The notes under the pieces: model-generated | The model's database searches: none | What the model saw: only the letters and a program-made list of their open reading frames with translations | What the model was told of the DNA's origin: nothing | In this document: positions 53,903 to 64,000 of the stretch, one piece after another | How positions within the stretch are numbered: position 1 is the first letter of the stretch | How the letters are laid out: each line of letters begins with the position of its first letter | Position numbers and translations under genes: made by a program | Assembly: GCF_002443255.2 (NCBI RefSeq) | Contig: NW_019211457.1 | Span: 50,740,242 to 50,804,241, forward strand | DNA length: 64,000 bases | Direction: 5' to 3' | Source: Varroa destructor | Lineage: Eukaryota > Arthropoda > Arachnida > Mesostigmata > Varroidae

Positions 53903-56900
53903 ATGAAACGGCACATTTAATTTACCGTTACGTCAACGGATCTTTTTGGACGACTTGTCTGCCCGTGGGTCGGTCGGTCTGTTGGATCCCTGTCTAATCG
54001 TCGAGCGACTGCACGGCCTTTTCTTCTGGGATTCTGGATTTGTTAGCTGCTCGCGAGGTGCAGGACGTCTCCCTGGTGTTGGAGCTACCAAGGCTCGATC
54101 TGCAGTACCAGTAAATCGAGGTGACCAGTTCTGCGCGGTTTGATGCGTGCACACATAGACACTCGTACGCTTAAATAAAGATAGGCCAATGGATGAATGA
54201 ATGCCTATTCATAGAACGAGCACGCTGGGGATCACAGAGAACATCGTTTTGTGCAGTAGTACAGGTTCGATGTGATTATTGCTGACTGGTTGTAGTCGTT
54301 CTATTAGTTGTTGAAGTGGTAGTCTTTGCTATCATGGCTATCAGTCCGTGCGTCTTTGGCGCTTCTCGACTATTGTCAGACACTCCACTGCGCTGCGCTC
54401 CGCTCCACTCCAAAAGCCCGCGTTGACGGTCGCCGCTCCCGGATGTCAGCGCCCATTCAATGGGAGCGGCGTAAGGCCAGATGACGACGGTTAGACGATA
54501 ATCATGATCGTGTGCTGTTGATACTGTCATATGAAACAAGTCGGTACGATGGAGCCGATAAGAAACGCAAAGGCATATGAAGCGGTTTTTCGTACGCACC
54601 AGAGTGCATCAATGGCAGAATGAATGGAATTTCCTCACGAAAGATCAGCCATATCCAAAAAGGTAGTAAACCGTTATTAAGCTAACTCTAGTAGTTTAGG
54701 ACACACGCCTTCAAAAATCAATGTATAAGGATATCGAAAACAGATCGTTGTCTATTCCATGGCTATAGGGATGCCACCACGATGGTAAATAATGTCGCTT
54801 AATTTATGAAAAGAGTGTAGTCACTGGTGATATCGAATGTCATTCATAACAGCCGCACAAACAAGCACTTCATTGACTAGCCGAGGGCATCGACAATGCA
54901 AACTGTGTGAAGACTCCGCCTGTGGAACAGACTCATACCCTCCTAAGATTAAGATGATTTGACTTGCTTGGAAAGTTGTACCTACTAAGATGAGTACTCA
55001 AGGTCTAACGCAGCTTTTCGCGATTTCATTACACCGACTGTCGACTGTCGTCGAAGGGGTGTCAGGGTGCCAATTCGATCAATGAGTACCCAAAATAATG
55101 ACACCCCTCGGTTCAGTGCCGACCAGTCTCTCTCGCCAGCAACCGGAATGCTAACGCCAATGGTACTGGATAATCGCCCATATATATACTGTGAACAGCG
55201 ACTAAGAAATAGATCAGATTGGTATGGAGTCCTCCTGCAGACGACACGCTGAGACAGTTTCACAACGCTGACCGGTGGAAGGCAACCAAAGATTTAGAGA
55301 ATGAGGGAGACAGACAGACAGAGAAAGAGAATGAGACACTCGTTTTGGCCTGGAGACACAATCGAAGATTTGGCGATACGGATACATCCACTATTGTTCG
55401 GTACTTCAGACTTGCCAATATTAAAAAGCACGAATTAGGACCAGCTCAAGCTGGAGCCAGCACTCCACTCATTCGGCTGTCTATTTGCTTTCCCAATATA
55501 AACATCCTGACTAGTATCCTCGTTAGTATCGATCATAAATCGTCAACGAATCGGTTGTAGGACGAAGCAGCAAAGATGATGAGTTCCTCGATCTTTGTGT
55601 GGTGCTATCTGCGTAATGCCAATTTCTTCTAATGGCCACTTTTTCCCTGTAAGCAGTTACAGTCGCTACCTAGCTTTCTTTGCCACTCATGTCTGGTCCT
55701 AACTTCAGAGATACCATAAGATGTTGCTATTTTTTTTTTCTCTCTTTTGTTGCCCCCTGTCTTTCGCTACAGTTAACGGTAAAGATAAGCTGAGAAGCAA
55801 CGCAGCAACAGCCTATTGCTATACCAGCAGGCGTGACGTTAGGCGTCTTTAGCTCTCCCGTCTCGGGATGAAGGGGATGGGTGTTGGATCCTAATCCTCG
55901 TTGATCCTCAACAGCTGAGGTCACTCTCTCCTTTCAAGTGATCTGACACTGCACGCGCCGTACACACAAGAAGGAAATCGACCGTAGAAATGCAGACAAA
56001 GGCCAATTAGGGTCATCATGGACTGAGCATCAACAGCGTGCGCTTAAATCGCCGGGCAGGTTCTACCTCTCACAGTTAGATTGGATTAGGACAGAAATGT
56101 ATCTCCATGTATGCATTTTGCCTGAGAGTCATTCTCTATACAATGTAAAGTTGAGGAGCTGTGGATCAACGCGCTCGCTTTATTGCAGACGCGTCTTATG
56201 CCAGCTTTGTCCAAATGACTTGCAAGCAACGATAGGTTACTCACATCTCATCGTCGTTAAGTCTTTTAATTCTTCGGGATAGAATGTATCAGACAGCGGC
56301 CCTTGTAGTATTTCAGTGAAGTACTCTCCAAATTTATTTCGTGGCGAAACTAAGCTCAGCGGACCAATGCCAGCCATCCAGCTCATGTATCTCAGTTAAA
56401 TCTAATGGGATGAACGGACACTTAAAATTTCAGCACTTTGAACATGCTGGCGTAGTTAATTTCAAATCTCGTTACTAGATTGCAAGTATCATTTAAATGA
56501 AAGAATTCAGTACATCCTAAAAAAATACCCGTAGCTAAAAATGGTATATCGAAATGTCTACATTTTCTATATTTACCGGTCTATCATAGTTGATCATACA
56601 CAACATTTAGCCTGTTACGCGAAAGCTAAGGGGTTTGGCGCGTATATCTTATGCGTAGTGATTGATTTCTCCCCTCAGTTAAGGTTGATATTTTGTGCTT
56701 CTTTTAATTAGCAGGAAATGATTGGAATTGATTTTACCAAACTTATAAGATCACTAAGTTACGGCGGTTAGTCTGATTAAGATAGGCGATATCTTTTTCT
56801 CCTATACTTGATCTGCACTGAAACGTTTACAGTCACATATGGCCATTTAGAACACTGTAGAATCGGAGACGCTATGCACCTCCGCAACTATAATAACAAT

Positions 56901-59900
56901 ATAAACGCTCGTATGAAAGCTGCCTCTTTGTACTACTTATAGCACATATGATAAAAATTATCAAAAGGTATTTTTAAGCTCCTATGGAAGAAAAGCACTA
57001 AGAAGTGTGCTGCAATAGCTCTATTCTACAACATGTGTAGCTCATTTCGTCTTCTTCCGTCCATGAGGGAACAAAAATCGAAAACGAGATAATTTATCAA
57101 TTATCGTTTGGCAATTACTCTTAATCCCATCTATTTGATGATAGTAAAGTGGTCATAACCACAAGTAGTTTTAAAGCGATTTTCTTACTTTTGTGACCAT
57201 CAGTAAACTCGTAATAAGATTACGAAAATATTTCATGGAAGAGCAGCAGACCCTAATAGCTAGATCGATACGAGAAAGTGAACGCGGAAGAATTTCGAAA
57301 TATGCAGAGGATAACGTAGTCCTCAGGGTAAAGAGGAAAGGATCAAAATAGAAAAATGCTTGATTTCTAACGGTGCCTCAACTGCGTCATAGAGGATCGA
57401 AATGTACAGTTAATATTCATAAGAATGGTCTAAAATGAATCGTTTCAATTGCTGCAAACCAGGCTTTCTATATAAATATGCTTCTTTAAGTAGGCTAAAT
57501 AATTCCCATGTGGGACAGTTGAAATCTAGGATAAGATTTATTCTTCAGATGAATCCTATTTTGTGATTTTGGATGGTAATAGTAAACGCGCCTGCAGGCG
57601 CTCTGGCCGAAGATCTCGTGGGTACTCTTTAATCCGGCTGACCGAACATACGGACAAAATAGAGACGTGCGCCGCGACTTCAATCCACGATGCAATAGCC
57701 CTACCGTTCGTCAACATGCTTATAGAAAGGAAACGAATATACATTGAGATAAATTAGACGAAAATACTGCCCCGAGTACGAGGGTCATTGTCGAACGGAA
57801 ATTATGTACATGTTATATGGAAAAGTGTGGTTTTAAGGTGTTCACAACCTAAGGTAGTGAGCTTTAGTTATGGCCTGAAAGTTCAACCGACCCTATTCCG
57901 ATCGAAAACATGTGCTATTACGTTAAAGGACGATCCGGAAAAGGCGGACAGGAAATCACGAACATCTCACAACTTAAAAAGGCAGTGCACCAAATATGGG
58001 CCCACGATTCGGGCGTGACAGAGATGGTGCAAAGGTGGGTTCGGAGCATGCCAAACTAAGTTGCCATACTGATTGCAGCCATCACATAGAGAATAAATAC
58101 TAGGCCCCAGTTCAAAGATCTTTCCTTCTACAGTAGTTTAGTAATACCTATCCAGCGGCAGTGTCATCACGTATGTTATCATTAGAAAGTAGAAGGTGAG
58201 GCAACCTTCACATTAAAAACTGCACGCTGATTCAGTTTGAATGTGAAGCTATCTACGATTAAACGTGTGAAATTTCCAAGCGATCTTATTTGACTGGCCA
58301 GTGATTGTTCCTTGATACTTTTGCGTTTTTTCCTTTCTGCTGGTTGACCATACTATCTTTACGTATATAGATATATTGATCCGGATGATACGGAATGGGG
58401 ATAGAGGGAATACCCCAAATTACGAATTTGGGAAATTCACATTTTAAGAGTTAAAGAAAAATCGCTTTCTATCCTTTTCTACCGATTTGGAGCGATTGTA
58501 ACAGTAACTGATACCAACTGTATTGTGTATTATTAGTACTATTATATATATATATATATACTATGCAAGCATCGATCTGTATATCAATGCATTTGTTTCC
58601 TCAACGATAGAACTGGCTGGTTTAGGACGAGACTTTTACGACGCCGAAACGCATCGTTAGATATATGAGAAACTATTTTCTGTTAATCAACAGGGTTTCC
58701 ATATGTCGATTGTTTGACTCAGATTGAGATCAGGGCGGGATTTTGCGGATCTCACCGTAACTATGATTATAAAATCAGTATCTTGCAAAAAATTTTGTAC
58801 AATATCGCTTTTGATATCACGGTATGACTTAGGTCTATTATAATAATTTTGTATTGAAATTACTGGCCAGCGAAGATTTGTTTTTGTGCCTCGTCTAAGG
58901 CGTTAGAGATCTATTTAAATCTGAAAAGCTGCAGAACTCAATATTGTGGCCTGTTAGTACCATTCCCGTCGATGACCTGGAGACCCGACATTTGCTACGG
59001 ATTCATTCTTTTTCCGCCCAAATAATTCTCACTACATTCAATCTTGATGGTCTGCCGAGCGATACCGTCTAGGGTACATGCATAGAAGGCGTCCTAACGA
59101 CCACTTGATACGGTTTGCTCTCTCAAAACAAACCGCTAATGGAATTACAGTAACATCGTTTTTTAAATAAATAAATCCCGTAAAGACATTCCTGTAGAGA
59201 AAGAGAGGTAAAGTTGACCTGGAAGAATTTTACACAGAACACCGATATCAGACTGCTGTGTGACCCATTGTTGATCTTCTTCGGCCTTTATGCTCAATTG
59301 TCCTTAGTTTAATTCGGGACGGATAGCTTCAGCAGCCCAGTCAGTTAGCTAGTCGTAGCTTCATTATGTGAGCAGCGCGGTTACCGTGACAACTGTGCCA
59401 ATACAGACGGCAGTGGAGCGCGTTCGCCGTGGAGCAGTCAAGAATCAAGGTGGTTGGCCAAAAATGGAACAAATGGGTGAGTCCCTGAACGGGACTCTCC
59501 GAACTCCGGTTTCTAAGAGTCTCGAGCAAAAATGCACTCTGTTCCTGTTTCTCGTTCTTTCTACCCCGTTGGGACGCTGGTAACGAATGCGGTGATGATT
59601 TAACAATAATATCGCTTATTGGTGTCGTTCGAACTGCACAAACCTAAATGCATCCCTCGTAAGGCACGCTTGCAGGGCGCGATCAAGTATCTTAATACGA
59701 CAACGAACCATAACGTATCATCGATACAACGTACCTCCCATGCATTGTGTATACGTGCACGATTAAGCGTAGAAACACAAATTTTACCAGTGTATGATGA
59801 TAATTATTATACAAGAGCGTACCATTGTACGGCTAGCTATCGATATATAAAACAGAGGGAGGGAAAAGGGTCCAGGGCGGTTCCTGCTCGTGAGCAACTA

Positions 59901-61972
59901 GAATCAGTCAGATGTGACACATTGAGCACCACACGCCAATTGTGTAGCATCGTACGTGTTTGCCAAGTATTTGTACACTTTTGTTTACATTCACATGGAC
60001 AGTGCGTATCTGTCTATAGGCATACTCTGCGGGTGTTGTTACCAGCCACTGTCACACCTCTATTGCGATCCCGCGCAGAAGTTTCGAATTTTGCACATGG
60101 CTTACTAACACAAATTTAATCATGAAGCTAGATTATACAATATGCTATAATATGTGACACATTGTATAACGATGCAGACGATACGAATAGCGATAATAAC
60201 AATAGCACTCTCGCTTCAAGCTATAGCGTTGCATTAACAGCGACAAAGGAAGGAACGCCGACAAGTAACTAATCTCGAATCGATCGATGTGCTCTATCCT
60301 AGCGAGCCGTGTATTATGTTCTATTGCATGACTAGCGGCGCAAGAAAGAACTATTTCAATTTTAAAGCCTATTGGCCTTGTTTCAACTTACTACCATTGA
60401 TATAAACAGTAGAACGATTGCGGGGAGGAATCAATGTAGGGTAACACTACCTTAGCTTGCCAATGGCAGGCCTAAACACCCTTTTAAGATAATCACAAAC
60501 AGAAACGGGATCAGTGCTCATCTGTAATAGAATCAAGCTACCTAGAAAACACTGCTCAATCGAGGTCGGTATCACTTCGGAGTTCAGCACAAAGGCATAT
60601 TCCATGATGACAGACGTCTCTACAATGCAAACTTCTTTAAAGTATGCTATGATGACGTCTTATCCTCTTTGGATTTAAGGACATTTAGACAATTCGGAAA
60701 AACTGGGCGTGTGAAATTGACTGTGAGGATCTGTTATTCCTAAATATTACCACCGTCCTTCGATTCCCGTCTTACACATTTTCTTATTTTGTTTTCGCTA
60801 TAAATCCTACTGGCCTCTAGCTCAACGGGGACTTCGCAGTCAGGAGATACACTTGCCTCGAAGGAATCTAATGCCTGCTTAGTATGCCGGTATTCGTTGT
60901 TTTCTAACCGAGGCGGATGGTGTGACTGTGTGAACTATCCCCTCTGCCCGACCCCCACACAGACGGATAGGGCAAACCGGATCAACGTTTGGCGAAAAGT
61001 AGACGAGATTCTCTGATGAGCTTAGTGGTTTTTTGGCTGCTTGTCTCCAAGGCTTTCCTTTAGCTCAATCCAGGAATCTTGCAAGACGAGTTTGCCGTCA
61101 CTTGAGCGCAGGCTATTCTTTGACAAGTTCTGCTTAAAGCATCCCGGGTTCCAGCTAGAGTTAGTATGGGATTTGCGGGGGTGGACGAACCGTCTTATGG
61201 CCTGTCGAGATGCGATCCTTGCTGACCTAGTCATTTTGACGCGTTTTGTTGAATCGACAGCTGAACAATAAATGATGATTTTGTTATTTGCCGCCTTTTT
61301 ATCATCTCATCCTACCTTGTTTTTATAGCCTCCATTTCCGTCAATTTGCATGTATATTCTAACTTTTTTGTATTCTCGTTTGGTGATAATGAGACAAAGC
61401 AGAAACGAACATAGCATACTGCATAGCCTCCACAGAGGTCGTCGTCTCCGAGGAGGCTATATAGCAGAACGGAAAACAGGCTCCCGATGTCATTTTAGCC
61501 CTTTAACTTTAGAGCCTATAAGCCTTTGATGCAAATGAGCTCCGTTCTCAACCCCTCCTTTGCAAGCCTCGGTAATTGTGTAATAACTGTTAATGCCAAT
61601 GAAAACTAAGCACGCAGTCGATTGTTTTCTCCGAAAATTTGAAATCAGTTTTTATATTAGTTCTTTCCACTTATCACTCGATTGAGCACTTTTCTTTGTG
61701 AATATACGTCCACGTATGGGCAATGCTTATATACATAAATAAGCATGGTCCATAATGCCATATTAGCGGAGGGTATTTCTGCACTGGCGCGGTATCAGTC
61801 ATGATAATGGCAGTAGGCGGAAGTTACTTGCCAGTGGTTTGAAGATGTTTAAGTTTAGATTTGGTGTGCAATGCTTTATGAAGAATGGAATGGGCGAAAA
61901 AAGTGCTATTGAATGAATTGGGACCTCGCTGGTGCTACTGAAGTGTCATCCCAAAGTCGTGAAGGTAATCAA

Positions 61973-61993
61973 CTGCTGCTGCTGCTGCTGCTG
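61973..61993. repeat. (CTG)7 repeat
   Basis: Seven perfect CTG triplets. On the minus strand they read as a Gln or Ser run inside a short open frame (61946-62131 and overlapping frames) that I do not accept as a gene. Confidence 0.92.
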
Positions 61994-62286
61994 TTGCTTC
62001 GTGCGCTGACCTGCCTGCCCGCCCGCTCGCTTGCAGTATCGTGCATTGGAGAGTGTGATCGGGCAGCGGATCCGCCCACAAGGAACCATCTCACCACCTT
62101 TCCTTTGTGCGGGGGAGGAAGTAGTCGACACGAGGATTCGTCGACGTTGTAGGCGCCGTTGATTCGCAACTCCCCTGGTTGATGTGATCGACCTACCAAG
62201 CAGTGGGATCCTCCGGGGTCAAATCGAAATCCGCTAACACGTCATCGCCCGTACCATACCGCGTCGTGAGATGTTCCTTTTTACTT

Positions 62287-62304
62287 CTGCTGCTGCTGCT
62301 GCTG
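62287..62304. repeat. (CTG)6 repeat
   Basis: Six perfect CTG triplets about 300 bases from the (CTG)7 tract and in the same orientation. Confidence 0.92.
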
Positions 62305-62620
62305 TGCGCTGTATCGGGAGTAGAGTCAATACTACTAGAATTGACGATTTTCGTGATGATGTAGCCAATGACAATGAGGGCTGATCGGAGCTGATGCCGT
62401 TATCATCGGTTGCCGTTGTGGAAATGTGGTCGTTCACGAGAGGGGACTCATGTACAGATTCCCGTTCCCACATATCGAGTATCATCGCTTCGATAAGCGG
62501 CAGCGTCGATTGCTACATAGTAGCTCTTATAAGTACGAAGTATAGACTGTGGTGGCCTGCTGAGTACGGCTTGACTTGGCTTAATGGGAGGTGGACTTTA
62601 ATGACACTTGCGCTGATCCT

Positions 62621-62665
62621 CTACACTAAAGGCAGATCTCATAGGAGATCTGCCTTTCAGTGTAG
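62621..62665. repeat. Near-perfect 20-bp inverted repeat with 4-base loop
   Basis: Arm one, 62621-62640 (CTACACTAAAGGCAGATCTC), pairs with arm two, 62645-62665, across a loop ATAG. The only defect is one extra C in arm two (CTTTCAGTGTAG). It lies in the presumed Onecut intron. It could be a snap-back RNA, a foldback-element core, or a local inverted duplication. Confidence 0.88.
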
Positions 62666-64000
62666 TGAACAAAAGATTTGAAACGTTTCCCATGAATGCT
62701 GTTGTATCCGTTGCTATGCCTTACGCAACGACCTTTTAAGATGTATTCTACGGAGAACTGTGTCGTTATCCGCCGTGAAGAATCGGAGTGATTTATGTGG
62801 AACAAAATAGATATACGATCATTGAAAGTAGCATATAGGTTGCATTTTAATTTGGGGCTCCTCGTTAAGAAAAACTGGGTAACGAGGCCCAAAAGCTTAA
62901 TTTGTCAGATTCCTAACAGTAAATCTTTTGTCTCACCTTAAGGTCTTCTTCCCTCTCTCTAAGCTTACTTCAGTCCCATTTTTGATTTGCTTTATCCGAG
63001 TTACTTAATGTTTACACAGGAGATATTCAGTATGTATTACAAATCAAGTTGAAAATCATCCCAACGCAGTACTGTTTTTCCGTTGAATTTCTTCTTTAAG
63101 TATTTCAACATGTCAAAAAGTTGACCTTATGTGTTTCTCGTTTAGAATGCGGATTCCCCTTAAATGTTGTTTAGGAGAGACGTCTATTGACGCGCAGCTG
63201 ATCCGGAATCATGCTGATGCGTTCGTTCGATGTTCATGATATTCGGTCTGGTCCTGATTGCGAGCTATGCTACGACGGTTATGAAGCCACTCACGCTGTC
63301 GCCGGAAACGATCGCTGCCTAATGAAATTAGCCCTTCAGTTGCAGATAGCTAAGATCCGTTGGCCTTACAGCCTACCAAAAGTAATCCAGCTATATGTTT
63401 GCCAGATCTATGCGTTGGTATATTCAGTGATGCTGATTTACTCGAATACAAGCGTTCATTGCAAAATGGTGAGACTGGTTTAACGGCACCTACGTGCTAC
63501 TAAGGTTTGTACCTACACAGGCCAGAAAGAATACATTCCTTTATTAGGCCCGTTCGGAACAATAACAAAGGCAAGCTACTGGGTGGAAAAGTTGCCGAAA
63601 TAACATGTTTATATGACCTATAAGTAAATAACAATGAGTTGTATTTTGTTTTCGGCCTCTGGTCCTTCAGTGTGCTTTCTTTTTAAACTTATTGTGTTCT
63701 TAACATATCGTACCTTTTTGCGCGAAAATAAGGCTAGACATCAAGACGGCAGGGAGCAATCTGGACATTCAAAATTACTTCTATGTCTCTACGTACCCAT
63801 TGGCGCGTTATGTATCGTAGTCTCTTGGGTCGTATGTCGAATCTGTGTTTAAGACTTGCATTACAACTAAGTCACTATAAGGCCCGAAATCAGTATTTGA
63901 TTGATTTTGTTTTGAATCATTGAATTTTCTGCGATTTTGCACCAATTCCAACTTATCCGCTCCATCACACTGAGTAGTCAGATACTCAATACGAATGCGC

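Larger units (their letters stand above)
52970..64000. other. Probable Onecut intron, no coding exon recognised
   Basis: The donor at 52970 opens an intron that I cannot close: no sequence resembling the HNF6-type homeodomain is visible on the plus strand. The first kilobase (53.3-54.5 kb) is GC-richer and could hold a non-coding exon or alternative promoter; GTGAGTCGTTCG occurs twice (53519 and 53759). The rest has chance open frames, AT repeats (about 58543-58560), CTG tracts and a strong hairpin near 62.6 kb. Confidence 0.55.

Noticed and set aside
59619..60119. 166-codon plus-strand frame
   Set aside because: No motif and no start context; the residue content is typical of a chance frame in the presumed Onecut intron.

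Overview
This is eukaryotic nuclear DNA. The four recognisable genes have spliced exons with GT...AG borders and animal-type products, separated by long AT-rich spacers full of microsatellites. The gene set, the moderate GC content and an arthropod-style TATA + TCAGT core promoter point to an arthropod. A parasitiform mite (Varroa-like) is my best guess; that is an impression from overall similarity, not a search result.

Layout. 1-17,686: no supportable gene; microsatellites and one 17-bp perfect hairpin. 17,687-22,730 (+): a fimbrin/plastin gene (actin-bundling protein, four CH domains) with six confident exons and a possible tiny first exon under a TATA/Inr promoter. 22,731-28,226: spacer. 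28,232-29,721 (-): TXNDC9 (thioredoxin-like co-chaperone), complete in four exons, 227 aa. 29,722-33,700: spacer with short tandem duplications and an unrecognised coding-like fragment. 33,713-35,696 (-): uridine phosphorylase, five exons visible, N-terminal exon not found. 35,697-49,920: spacer, with an unassigned coding-like segment encoding a possible membrane helix near 40.0 kb, a G-quadruplex tract at 47.1 kb and the Onecut leader at its end. 49,921-52,969 (+): the large first coding exon of a Onecut (HNF6-family) transcription factor with its CUT domain, ending at a splice donor. The homeodomain exon is not seen in the remaining 11 kb, so 52,970-64,000 is probably first-intron sequence.

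The genes are not an operon or a functional cluster. They are ordinary, independently transcribed conserved metazoan genes. Plastin and TXNDC9 are convergent; TXNDC9 and uridine phosphorylase run in the same direction. Both minus-strand genes have a poly(A) signal at or within about 10 bases of the stop codon, so their 3' UTRs look very short. I saw no CRISPR array, rRNA, convincing tRNA or intact transposon. I did not find a clearly new biological system. The best leads are the two hairpins, the plastin promoter and truncated first EF-hand, and two unassigned coding-like fragments.
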